Positions 27,173 to 34,333 of a stretch of 64,000 nt of DNA are shown here, in pieces (within the stretch, counting starts at the first letter, position 1; each line of letters opens with the position of its first letter). A program made the position numbers and the translations under genes. Below the pieces are notes generated by a model that saw only the letters and a list, made by a program, of their open reading frames with translations, ran no database searches and was not told the origin of the DNA. The stretch covers positions 310,001-374,000 of the forward strand of contig NZ_JAHQZS010000003.1 in assembly GCF_019061145.1 (NCBI RefSeq). The letters are read 5' to 3'. This stretch comes from Anianabacter salinae (GTDB lineage: Bacteria; Pseudomonadota; Alphaproteobacteria; Rhodobacterales; Rhodobacteraceae).

Positions 27173-27298
27173 GGCCTGCATCGACCATGCCCGGACCGGG
27201 CGCTATCCCGCCCGCCAGTGCCGCCTTAGCTCAGTTGGTTAGAGCGCTGGATTGTGGACCCAGAGGTCCCCTGTTCAAGCCAGGGAGGCGGTACCATC
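27173..27298 (+). repeat. Duplicated GNAT-fragment/tRNA-His segment
   Basis: GGCCTGCATCGACCATGC (27173-27190) repeats 25844-25861 inside the GNAT gene. From GGGCGCTATCCC (about 27199) through the tRNA to ACCATCA the sequence repeats the first tRNA-His locus almost exactly. About 170 bp between these two blocks are missing in the second copy. Confidence 0.75.
27222..27298 (+). tRNA. Second tRNA-His (GTG), with anticodon-stem mismatch
   Basis: Identical to the tRNA at 26066 except for one base: the 3' anticodon-stem strand reads CCCAG, so the pair next to the loop is A31-C39. The acceptor, D and T arms, the anticodon GTG, A73 and CCA are intact. The upstream promoter keeps TATCCC but lacks a -35. 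It may be weakly used or a decaying duplicate. Confidence 0.85.
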
Positions 27299-27424
27299 AG
27301 ACAGCTTGAAACCGCATCGATCTGAAGTTGTCGCTGGTGCGGGCGCGGCAATGGCCTAAGCTGAGCCATAGGGGTCGCACGGGCCCACACATGCCCACAC
27401 CGGCCCACAGGAGATATCAATCGA

Positions 27425-27838
27425 ATGAGCGTGTTCAGAGCGATCTATTCCTCGCGCCCCTTCGGGTTCGACACGGCGATCCTCAGCGGGATCCTTCTGG
27501 ATGCGCGGCGCCTGAACGACCGCGACGGCATCACCGGGGCGCTGATCTGCCGGAACGACATCTATCTTCAGCTTCTGGAAGGCCCCGAGGACAAGGTGTG
27601 CGACGCGCTCGAGCGGATCAAGCGTGACGACCGCCATGTCGAGGTGACGCTGCACGTCGCGGAGACCGTCACGGGACGGATGTTCGGCGAATGGGCGATG
27701 CTGCATGATCCGGCTGTTACGTGGATCTGGTCGCCCGAAGACATCGACGCAGGTGCCGCCGAACGGGCGACACCGGAGGAGATCACCGGCTTCTTCACCC
27801 GGCTGCGCGATCAGCACATCGTCGGCAGCGCGGGCTGA
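27425..27838 (+). CDS. BLUF domain blue-light photoreceptor
   Basis: 137 aa, a stand-alone BLUF (FAD-binding blue-light sensing) domain. The residues that define the photocycle are present: Tyr8, Asn31 and Gln49 (YLQLLEGP), plus the GEWAM segment that supplies the Trp/Met of the switching strand. No output domain is fused, so it must act through a partner. AGGAG lies about 9 nt before the ATG. A monocistronic location between tRNA-His and DUF6476 offers no partner clue. Confidence 0.92.
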   Translation: MSVFRAIYSSRPFGFDTAILSGILLDARRLNDRDGITGALICRNDIYLQLLEGPEDKVCDALERIKRDDRHVEVTLHVAETVTGRMFGEWAMLHDPAVTWIWSPEDIDAGAAERATPEEITGFFTRLRDQHIVGSAG

Positions 27839-27850
27839 CAGGCGGCGCGG

Positions 27851-28162
27851 CTAGTCTGCGGTGTCCAGCGCGATCCGCTGGCGCAAGGTTCCGGTGGCCG
27901 CGTCATAGACCAGCGCCTCATCGCCGGTGGTGGTGACAAGATACCAGCCCGGCCCGTAGGTGACCGACAGGGCCTGCACGCCGTCAGGCAAGGTGATCTG
28001 GTCCGGCAGCGGTGCGGCCTGGGTCCCGGACGGAAACCGCGTCAGGAACAACACGATCAGCACCAGCATTCCGCCGATCATCGTTGCGGTCAGCACGGTG
28101 ACAAGGATACGCAAGAACCTCAAGTTCGGGTGCCAGCCCTGATCCTTAGGAGTGTCGTCCAT
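27851..28162 (-). CDS. DUF6476 family membrane protein
   Basis: 103 aa, one membrane helix (about residues 19-42, ILVTVLTATMIGGMLVLIVLF) and a periplasmic tail with a beta-propeller-like strand (GPGWYLVTTTGDEALVYDAATGTLRQRI). It matches the small DUF6476 family of Rhodobacteraceae, in which the gene lies next to rluD. Its start codon overlaps that of rluD on the other strand. Confidence 0.82.
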   Translation of the reverse strand: MDDTPKDQGWHPNLRFLRILVTVLTATMIGGMLVLIVLFLTRFPSGTQAAPLPDQITLPDGVQALSVTYGPGWYLVTTTGDEALVYDAATGTLRQRIALDTAD

Positions 28163-29180
28163 GTCCCAGCGCCTTTTCGTCGAGATCGGGGAAAACCCGC
28201 CTGACCGGCTCGATAAGGCATTGGCGCTCTACGTTCCAGAGGCGGCGGCGCTCAGCCGGTCGCGCCTGTCGCGGCTGATCGCGGGCGGGGCGGTGACGCG
28301 GGACGGGGCTGCCGTGACCGATCAGAAGGCCCGCGTGACCGAAGGCGAGGTGTATCTGATCGACGTTCCCGAGGCGACCGAGACCGAGACGCTGCCCGAA
28401 GCGATCCCGCTGGACGTGGTGTTCGAGGACGACGACCTGATCGTCGTGAACAAGGCGCCCGGCATGGTCGTGCACCCCGCGCCGGGCACGCCTGTCGGCA
28501 CGCTGGTCAATGCGCTGATGGCCCATTGCGGCGACACGCTGTCGGGCGTGGGCGGCGAAAAGCGCCCCGGCATCGTGCACCGCATCGACAAGGACACCAG
28601 CGGACTGCTGGTCGCCGCCAAGACCGACCGGGCCCATCACGGGCTTGCGGCCCAGTTCGAGGACCACAGCGCCGAGCGCAGCTATCTCGCGGTCTGCTAC
28701 GGCGTGCCCGAACAGACCGACCCGCGTCTCAAGGGCGTGCGCGGCGTGTCGTTCGAGCCGTCCGGCGTCATCAAGATCACCACGCAGCTGGCGCGCCACA
28801 AGACCGACCGCCAGAAGCAGGCGGTGATGTTCCAGGGCGGGCGGCACGCGATCACCCGTGCCCGCGTGCTGGACCGCTTTGGCGCGCCGTCCGCGCTGGC
28901 GCTGCTGGAATGCCGGCTGGAAACCGGGCGCACCCACCAGATCCGGGTGCACATGGCCCATGCCGGGCACGGGCTGGTCGGTGATCCGGTCTATGGCGGG
29001 CGGCGCAAGCTGTCGGACCGGGCGTTCTCGGCCGAGGGGATCGCCGCCGTGGCCGAGTTCCGGCGGCAGGCGCTGCATGCCGCGACGCTGGGTTTCGTGC
29101 ACCCCGGCACCGGCGAGGCGCTGAGCTTCGATGCGCCGATGCCCCCCGACATGCAGGCGCTTCTGGACGCGCTGAGCTAG
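28161..29180 (+). CDS. rluD: 23S rRNA pseudouridine synthase, RluD family
   Basis: 339 aa. An N-terminal S4 RNA-binding domain (LSRSRLSRLIAGGAVTRDG) and a pseudouridine synthase catalytic domain with HRIDKDTSGLLV (catalytic Asp) and GRTHQIRVHMAHAGHGLVGDPVYG. Acts on helix 69 of 23S rRNA in E. coli. TTAGGAG precedes the ATG at 28161 and lies inside DUF6476. rpoH lies further downstream, a frequent alphaproteobacterial neighbourhood. Confidence 0.94.
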   Translation: MSQRLFVEIGENPPDRLDKALALYVPEAAALSRSRLSRLIAGGAVTRDGAAVTDQKARVTEGEVYLIDVPEATETETLPEAIPLDVVFEDDDLIVVNKAPGMVVHPAPGTPVGTLVNALMAHCGDTLSGVGGEKRPGIVHRIDKDTSGLLVAAKTDRAHHGLAAQFEDHSAERSYLAVCYGVPEQTDPRLKGVRGVSFEPSGVIKITTQLARHKTDRQKQAVMFQGGRHAITRARVLDRFGAPSALALLECRLETGRTHQIRVHMAHAGHGLVGDPVYGGRRKLSDRAFSAEGIAAVAEFRRQALHAATLGFVHPGTGEALSFDAPMPPDMQALLDALS

Positions 29181-29833
29181 AACCGGCCCCGGATCAGCAG
29201 CCACAGGCACAGCGCGGTCTCGGCAAGCAGCGGGACAAGGTAGGCCGGTTCGATCGCGGTATGCAGGTGCGGTGCAATCAACCGCAGCAGGCTGCCCGCC
29301 AGATACACCAGCCCCGACGCGCCGATGCCGTAGGCAATCAGGCGCGGAACACCGGCGCGCGCCAGAAGCACCATCATGAAAAGTGAGTTGATCCCGAAGA
29401 AGATCAGCCCGACTTCGTATCCGGTGCCGTGCATCGCGAACAGCGTCTGCGCGGTGTCGGGGGCGTCCGGCGCGGCAACGGGGACACCGGCCAGCAGGAT
29501 CAGGCTGGCGCCGATCAACCCGGCCTGCATCAGGCGGAACACCATCGCGGCAAGTGCAAGGCCTTCGCCGTGCGGGCGCAGCAATCGAAAGAACAACAGC
29601 GCCACGGTGATGTCCGCAGTCGCCATCACGGCGTCGGCCAGCAGGCTGGCACGGAACACTGGCAGATTGTCCAGCACCGCCCGGGCCGTGGCATCCGGAT
29701 CGCCGGGAAAGAACAGCCCGGCGCGCGCGAAGCCTTCGGCCCAGACGCCGCACAGGATGATGACAAGATAGGCCGCGCCGGTCAGGCGCACGGGGCCGGT
29801 GGCTGTTGAAGGGAAAGATCTGTGTGCAGGCAT
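29177..29833 (-). CDS. DUF4386 family integral membrane protein
   Basis: 218 aa with about six hydrophobic helices. The opening TGAAYLVIILCGVWAE and the later GYEVGLIFFGINSLFMMVLLARAGVPRLIA are typical of DUF4386. Function unknown. The start at 29833 follows GGAGACG. It converges on rluD with a 4-bp overlap of the stops. Confidence 0.85.
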   Translation of the reverse strand: MPAHRSFPSTATGPVRLTGAAYLVIILCGVWAEGFARAGLFFPGDPDATARAVLDNLPVFRASLLADAVMATADITVALLFFRLLRPHGEGLALAAMVFRLMQAGLIGASLILLAGVPVAAPDAPDTAQTLFAMHGTGYEVGLIFFGINSLFMMVLLARAGVPRLIAYGIGASGLVYLAGSLLRLIAPHLHTAIEPAYLVPLLAETALCLWLLIRGRF

Positions 29834-30150
29834 GTCGCGTCTCCGGGAAAGGTTGGGATGGCGGGTCATAACCCATGCATTTCCCCGCGCGAATTCCCTG
29901 AATCCGTATCTTTGTCATGCATTCATGCATGGGCTGCGACAGTTGCGCGCGCGGTCGTGGCGGAACTTGCGTCGCTGGCACACGTTTCCACGGTGACACG
30001 AGCGTGTGAGACCAGATGTCACCACTTTCGCGGCGACGGATGCGGCTTCATGCTGCGTTAGGGAAATGACGTTAGCGCAACCTTGAACGGGGACGCGGCA
30101 CTCTCTACATCATGTTCACCCCGTTAACATCGGGGCGGAGAAGGGGCGAT
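29834..30150. other. Intergenic region between DUF4386 and rpoH
   Basis: 317 bp without a gene. It contains the perfect inverted repeat CCCATGCAT (29872-29880) / ATGCATGGG (29925-29933) and a possible heat-shock type promoter for rpoH near 30082. Nothing else is evident. Confidence 0.5.
30082..30110 (+). promoter_or_regulatory. Candidate RpoH-type promoter of rpoH
   Basis: CTTGAAC followed after about 16 bp by CTACAT. Alphaproteobacterial RpoH promoters have CTTGAA-like -35 and CTATAT-like -10 boxes, so rpoH may be partly autoregulated. The -10 match is imperfect. Confidence 0.35.
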
Positions 30151-31047
30151 ATGGCAAATTATGGAAATCTTCCGGCACCGTCGCCGGAACAGGGGCTGAA
30201 CCGGTACCTGCAGGAAATCCGGAAGTTTCCGATGCTTGAACCGGAAGAGGAATACATGCTGGCCAAGCGCTGGGTGGACCACGAGGACACCGGCGCTGCG
30301 CACAAGCTTGTCACCTCTCACCTGCGTCTCGCGGCCAAGATCGCGATGGGGTATCGCGGCTACGGCCTGCCACAGGCCGAAGTCATCTCCGAGGCGAACG
30401 TCGGCCTGATGCAGGCGGTCAAGCGCTTTGATCCCGAACGCGGCTTCCGCCTTGCGACCTATGCGATGTGGTGGATTCGTGCCTCGATCCAGGAATACAT
30501 CCTGCGGTCCTGGAGCCTTGTGAAGCTGGGCACCACCAGCGCGCAGAAAAAGCTGTTCTTCAACCTACGCAAGGCCAAGGCCCGCATCGGCGCGCTGGAA
30601 GAGGGCGACATGCGCCCCGAGAACGTGGCGCGCATCGCCACCGACCTTGGCGTGACCGAGGACGAGGTGATCTCGATGAACCGCCGCATGTCGGGGGGCG
30701 ATGCTTCGCTGAACGCGATGATCGGGTCCGACAGCGACAGCGCGACCGAATGGCAGGACTGGCTTGAGGATACCGACGCCGACCAGGCGATGCAGTACGA
30801 GGAGAAGGACGAACTGACCTTCCGCCGCGAACTGATGGCCGAAGCGATGGAGGTGCTGAACGACCGTGAGAAGGACATTCTTGTCCAGCGGCGTCTGCAG
30901 GACCAGCCGATCACGCTGGAAGACCTGTCCGGCCAGTATGATGTCAGCCGCGAACGCATCCGCCAGATCGAGGTGCGCGCCTTCGAGAAGCTGCAACAGC
31001 GGATGCAGGAACTGGCCCGTGAAAAGGGTTCGATGGAAAGCGCCTGA
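30151..31047 (+). CDS. rpoH: RNA polymerase sigma-32 factor RpoH
   Basis: Heat-shock sigma factor, 298 aa. Region 2 (LRLAAKIAMGYRGYGLP ... RLATYAMWWIRASIQEYILRSW), the RpoH box QKKLFFNLRKAK near residue 131 that distinguishes RpoH from RpoD, and region 4 ([19 protein letters not shown]). It resembles RpoH-I of Rhodobacter. ATG at 30151 after GGAGAAGGGG. The frame is open upstream to 30112 but lacks similarity there. Confidence 0.97.
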   Translation: MANYGNLPAPSPEQGLNRYLQEIRKFPMLEPEEEYMLAKRWVDHEDTGAAHKLVTSHLRLAAKIAMGYRGYGLPQAEVISEANVGLMQAVKRFDPERGFRLATYAMWWIRASIQEYILRSWSLVKLGTTSAQKKLFFNLRKAKARIGALEEGDMRPENVARIATDLGVTEDEVISMNRRMSGGDASLNAMIGSDSDSATEWQDWLEDTDADQAMQYEEKDELTFRRELMAEAMEVLNDREKDILVQRRLQDQPITLEDLSGQYDVSRERIRQIEVRAFEKLQQRMQELAREKGSMESA

Positions 31048-31049
31048 GG

Positions 31050-32078
31050 CTACTGGTCCAGTACGAGGTCCAGCGCCTCCCACAACAGGTCCACGTCGGC
31101 GTCCTCATCCCCGCGCAGGAGGACGGCGACGGCGGGTAGTTCGGGCAGCGCCATCGCGAAGGTCGAGTATCCCAGATCGCCGCCCGCATGGCTAAGGACC
31201 GTGCCATATCCCGGCTCGTCCGACACATCTATGCCCATGCCATACCCCTCGCCGACCGGGTCCTGCAGCATCCGCGCCAGTTGTACCGGCGGCAACACGC
31301 TGCGGTCGATGAACAGCGCGCGGAACGTGGCGGCCACGTCCTCGGCCGGGGCGACCAGCCCACCATCGCCAAAGCCAGGAAAGGCATAGAGCGCGCTGAC
31401 GTCCCGGCCCTCTGATATCCCCGCGGCATCCTCTGGTCGCGGCGGCGCTAGGCCAATGACGCCGCTGCGATCTGCGCCGACAGGTGCCAGCACCAAGGCG
31501 CGCAACGCGTCGTCCATCGTCTGGCCGGTGATCCGCTCAAGGACCAGCTGCGCCAGAAGGTAGTTGGTGTTGGAATAGTCGTATCCCGTCCCCGGCGCGA
31601 ACTCGGATGGCTCGCCATAGGCGAATTCCAGGGCCTCAAGGATCGTCCAGCCGTCCGGGCGCGCGATCCACGCCTCGGTGAAGGCATCGTCCAGATAATC
31701 CGGCACGCCGCTTGTCATGGCAAGCATCTGCGCGGTGGTGACGCCGTTCAGCCCGCCAAGACCCGAGACGACATCAAGAGGCAAAAGCGGTGCAGCGGGT
31801 GCATCAAGGTCGATCCGTCCCGCGCCTTCCAGCCGCAGGAGGGCGGCGGCGACGAAGGGCTTGGTGACAGAGGCCAGAAGAAAGCGATCGCTGGCGACGG
31901 TCTGGCGCCCGCCGGGGCGCAAGGGGCCGGTGGCCAACGTTTCGGTCCCCTCGGGCGTCCAGATCAGGATCACCTGCGCGGCGCTGCCGTCGATGTCGTC
32001 GCGCAAAGGGTCAAGCGGTGCCGCGCGGGCAGGCAGGGCAAGGCCCAAGGCGAGGGCAAGCGTAAGAAGCGGGCGCAT
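31050..32078 (-). CDS. Serine hydrolase, beta-lactamase class C / DD-peptidase family
   Basis: 342 aa with a signal peptide (MRPLLTLALALGLALPARA). Active-site motifs of the class C beta-lactamase/D-alanyl-D-alanine carboxypeptidase fold: SVTK at residues 70-73, Tyr168-Ser169-Asn170 and HAGGDLG near the C-terminus. A true beta-lactamase, an esterase or an R61-like peptidase are all possible. Converges with rpoH, 2 bp apart. Confidence 0.88.
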   Translation of the reverse strand: MRPLLTLALALGLALPARAAPLDPLRDDIDGSAAQVILIWTPEGTETLATGPLRPGGRQTVASDRFLLASVTKPFVAAALLRLEGAGRIDLDAPAAPLLPLDVVSGLGGLNGVTTAQMLAMTSGVPDYLDDAFTEAWIARPDGWTILEALEFAYGEPSEFAPGTGYDYSNTNYLLAQLVLERITGQTMDDALRALVLAPVGADRSGVIGLAPPRPEDAAGISEGRDVSALYAFPGFGDGGLVAPAEDVAATFRALFIDRSVLPPVQLARMLQDPVGEGYGMGIDVSDEPGYGTVLSHAGGDLGYSTFAMALPELPAVAVLLRGDEDADVDLLWEALDLVLDQ

Positions 32079-32135
32079 GGTGGGTGTCCTTGGCTGGTTG
32101 TCGCATTACTACCACCGGCGCGCCCGCAAGGGACA

Positions 32136-32720
32136 TCAGGAATACGGGTTCTTCGGCCCGCGATCCGTGGACAGCGATTGCTGCCGTGCCGTCACCAGAT
32201 CCTCGATGGCGTCGGCCAGATGCACCTCGAGGATGTTGCGATCCCCTGCTGCCACGCGTTTGCGATGTGCGCCGATCATCACGTCGGCATGGGTGCAGCC
32301 CACCGGCGGTTCGAACTTGTAGCAGGCCAGCTCGATCAGCAGACCCAGCGGGTCCTTGAAATAGATCGAATCCATGAAGCCCCGGTCCTTGAGGCCGGAA
32401 TGGGCGATGCCGCGCGCATCAAGCCGCTTGATGATCTGCATGTGCGTCGCACGGCTGACGTTGAAGGCGATGTGATGTACGCAGCCGGGGTCCATCGGCG
32501 TGCGGCTGTGCACGGCCTTGCGCGTCTCGTTGGTGAAGATCGTGATAAGCCGTCCGTCGCCGGGATCGAAATACAGATGCCCCTCGTCGGGGTCATCGAG
32601 GTTGGGCTGGTCGAAGATGAACGGCATCCCCAGCACGCCCTCCCAGAAGTCGATCGAGGTCTGCCGGTCCGCGCCGGTCAGCGTGATGTGGTGCACGCCC
32701 TGAACCTGTAGTTTCTGCAT
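32136..32720 (-). CDS. VOC (glyoxalase/dioxygenase superfamily) protein
   Basis: 194 aa. Two beta-alpha-beta-beta-beta units of the VOC superfamily: VHHITLTGADRQTSIDFWEGVLGM and GCVHHIAFNVSRATH...FKDPLGLLIELACY. His11/His80-like and Glu (IELACY) positions could bind a divalent metal, as in extradiol dioxygenases or glyoxalase I. Substrate unknown. The start at 32720 (MQKLQVQG) fits the fold; the upstream frame does not. Divergent from the Gfo/Idh gene. Confidence 0.82.
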   Translation of the reverse strand: MQKLQVQGVHHITLTGADRQTSIDFWEGVLGMPFIFDQPNLDDPDEGHLYFDPGDGRLITIFTNETRKAVHSRTPMDPGCVHHIAFNVSRATHMQIIKRLDARGIAHSGLKDRGFMDSIYFKDPLGLLIELACYKFEPPVGCTHADVMIGAHRKRVAAGDRNILEVHLADAIEDLVTARQQSLSTDRGPKNPYS

Positions 32721-32829
32721 GATGTCCTGTCCTTCCTGACTGCGTTCGCCTGCTAGATAGTCTGCCGCACGGTTGACCCTATCGCAGCACGCGCACACAG
32801 TCCGCGCGAGCATGCGAAGGAGACAAGAC

Positions 32830-33825
32830 ATGACCGACCCTGTCCGCTGGGGAATTCTCGGCGCGGCCAAGTTTGCGCTGGGGCAGATGGCGCCTGCCAT
32901 TCACGCTGCGCGCGGTGCGGAATTCGCGGCGCTGGCCACATCCTCGGCCGACAAGGCCGCGCCGTTCCAGGCCTTTGCGCCGGGGATCGCGGTGTATCAG
33001 GACTACGACGCGCTTCTGGCCGACGACAGCATCGACGCGGTCTATATCCCGTTGCCCAATCACCTGCATGTCGAATGGGCGACAAAGGCGCTGCGCGCGG
33101 GCAAGCATGTGCTGTGCGAAAAGCCCATCGCCTTGGCCGCGCCCGAGATCGACGACCTGATCGCCCTGCGCGACAAGGCCGGGCTGATCGCCGCCGAGGC
33201 CTACATGATCGTGCACCACCCCCAGTGGCAGCGCGCCAAGGCGCTGTATGACGAGGGCGCCATCGGCAAGCTGATGTTCGTGGACGGGGTGTTCGGGTAT
33301 GACAACCGCGCCGATACGGGCAACATCCGCAACCGGCCGGAAACCGGCGGCGGCGGCATCCCCGACATCGGCGTCTATACCTATGGCGCGACCCGCTGGC
33401 TGACCGGGGCCGAGCCGCAGCGCATCGCGAACGCCAACGTCGTCTGGGAAAATGGCGTCGATGTCTTCGCCCATGTCACCGCCGAGTTTCAGGGCTTCCG
33501 CGCGAGTTTCGTCAACTCGATGCGGATGGCACCCGCGCAGGACATGACCTTTTACGGGGACGAGGGCGCGATACGGCTGACCGCGCCGTTCAACCCGATG
33601 GTGTTTGGCGAGGCGCGCGTGGAATTGCACAGCAATGTCCACGGCGCGGGCACCGGAAGCGCGGTGACGACCGAACGCTTCCCGGCGGCGAACCACTATG
33701 TCCTGCAGGTCGAAAACTTCTGCCGTTCCGTGCGGGACGGGGCGGCCTATCCCTGGACGCTGGAAAATGCGAGGGGCACGCAGGCGATGATCGACATGGT
33801 GTTCACGGCGGCGAACCCGGCGTGA
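32830..33825 (+). CDS. Gfo/Idh/MocA family oxidoreductase
   Basis: 331 aa NAD(P)-dependent dehydrogenase. The Rossmann motif WGILGAAKFAL near the N-terminus, VYIPLPNHLH and the family motif CEKPIAL (about residues 96-102), and a C-terminal beta-sheet domain with GGGIPDIGVYTYGATRWL. Substrates in this family are sugars and inositols; not determinable here. ATG at 32830 after GAAGGAG. Confidence 0.9.
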   Translation: MTDPVRWGILGAAKFALGQMAPAIHAARGAEFAALATSSADKAAPFQAFAPGIAVYQDYDALLADDSIDAVYIPLPNHLHVEWATKALRAGKHVLCEKPIALAAPEIDDLIALRDKAGLIAAEAYMIVHHPQWQRAKALYDEGAIGKLMFVDGVFGYDNRADTGNIRNRPETGGGGIPDIGVYTYGATRWLTGAEPQRIANANVVWENGVDVFAHVTAEFQGFRASFVNSMRMAPAQDMTFYGDEGAIRLTAPFNPMVFGEARVELHSNVHGAGTGSAVTTERFPAANHYVLQVENFCRSVRDGAAYPWTLENARGTQAMIDMVFTAANPA

Positions 33826-33844
33826 GGGCTGCCCGGCGGCGGGT

Positions 33845-34333
33845 TTACCCCGCCGCCACCGGCGCCAGCGCCAGCCGCATGATGTGCTGCGGACCGGCGC
33901 CGCCGCCGAGGTAGTCCGCGCCCGTCATCTCGAACCCGCCCCTGAGGTAACAGCCCCGCGCGCCGGGGTTGCGGTGGTTCACGGTCAGGTAGACCGCCGC
34001 CGCGTCCGGGTAGTGCTGGTGCAGATAATCGCGCAGCGCCTTGCAGGCGGCGGTGGCGATGCCTTGCCCCTGATGCTGGCCACTGACCGAGAACATCCGC
34101 AGCCCGATGGTCCCCGCCTCGGCAAAGTCATGCGCCTGCGGATAGTCCGGGTCGATGGCGAAGAAGCCGACGGTTTCGCCGCCCTGCAGGATCATGTGCC
34201 CGTCCCGCCGCCCCGTCGCCGCGCGCATCGCGGCGGCAGGGGGATCGGAAAACACATGCTGCTCGGCCGGCAAGGTCAGGTGCGCGATCAGGTCCAGCCG
34301 CCCGGCGGGCAGGGGAGAGAGCGTGACGCTCAC
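33845..34333 (-). CDS. GNAT family N-acetyltransferase
   Basis: 162 aa with motif A GQHQGQGIATAACKALRDYL and VYLTVNHRNPGARGCYLRGGFE (motif B). It resembles diamine or ribosomal-type GNATs; substrate unknown. The GTG start at 34333 lies in a GTGA overlap with the pepF stop, so it is translationally coupled to the upstream peptidase gene. Confidence 0.87.
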   Translation of the reverse strand: MSVTLSPLPAGRLDLIAHLTLPAEQHVFSDPPAAAMRAATGRRDGHMILQGGETVGFFAIDPDYPQAHDFAEAGTIGLRMFSVSGQHQGQGIATAACKALRDYLHQHYPDAAAVYLTVNHRNPGARGCYLRGGFEMTGADYLGGGAGPQHIMRLALAPVAAG

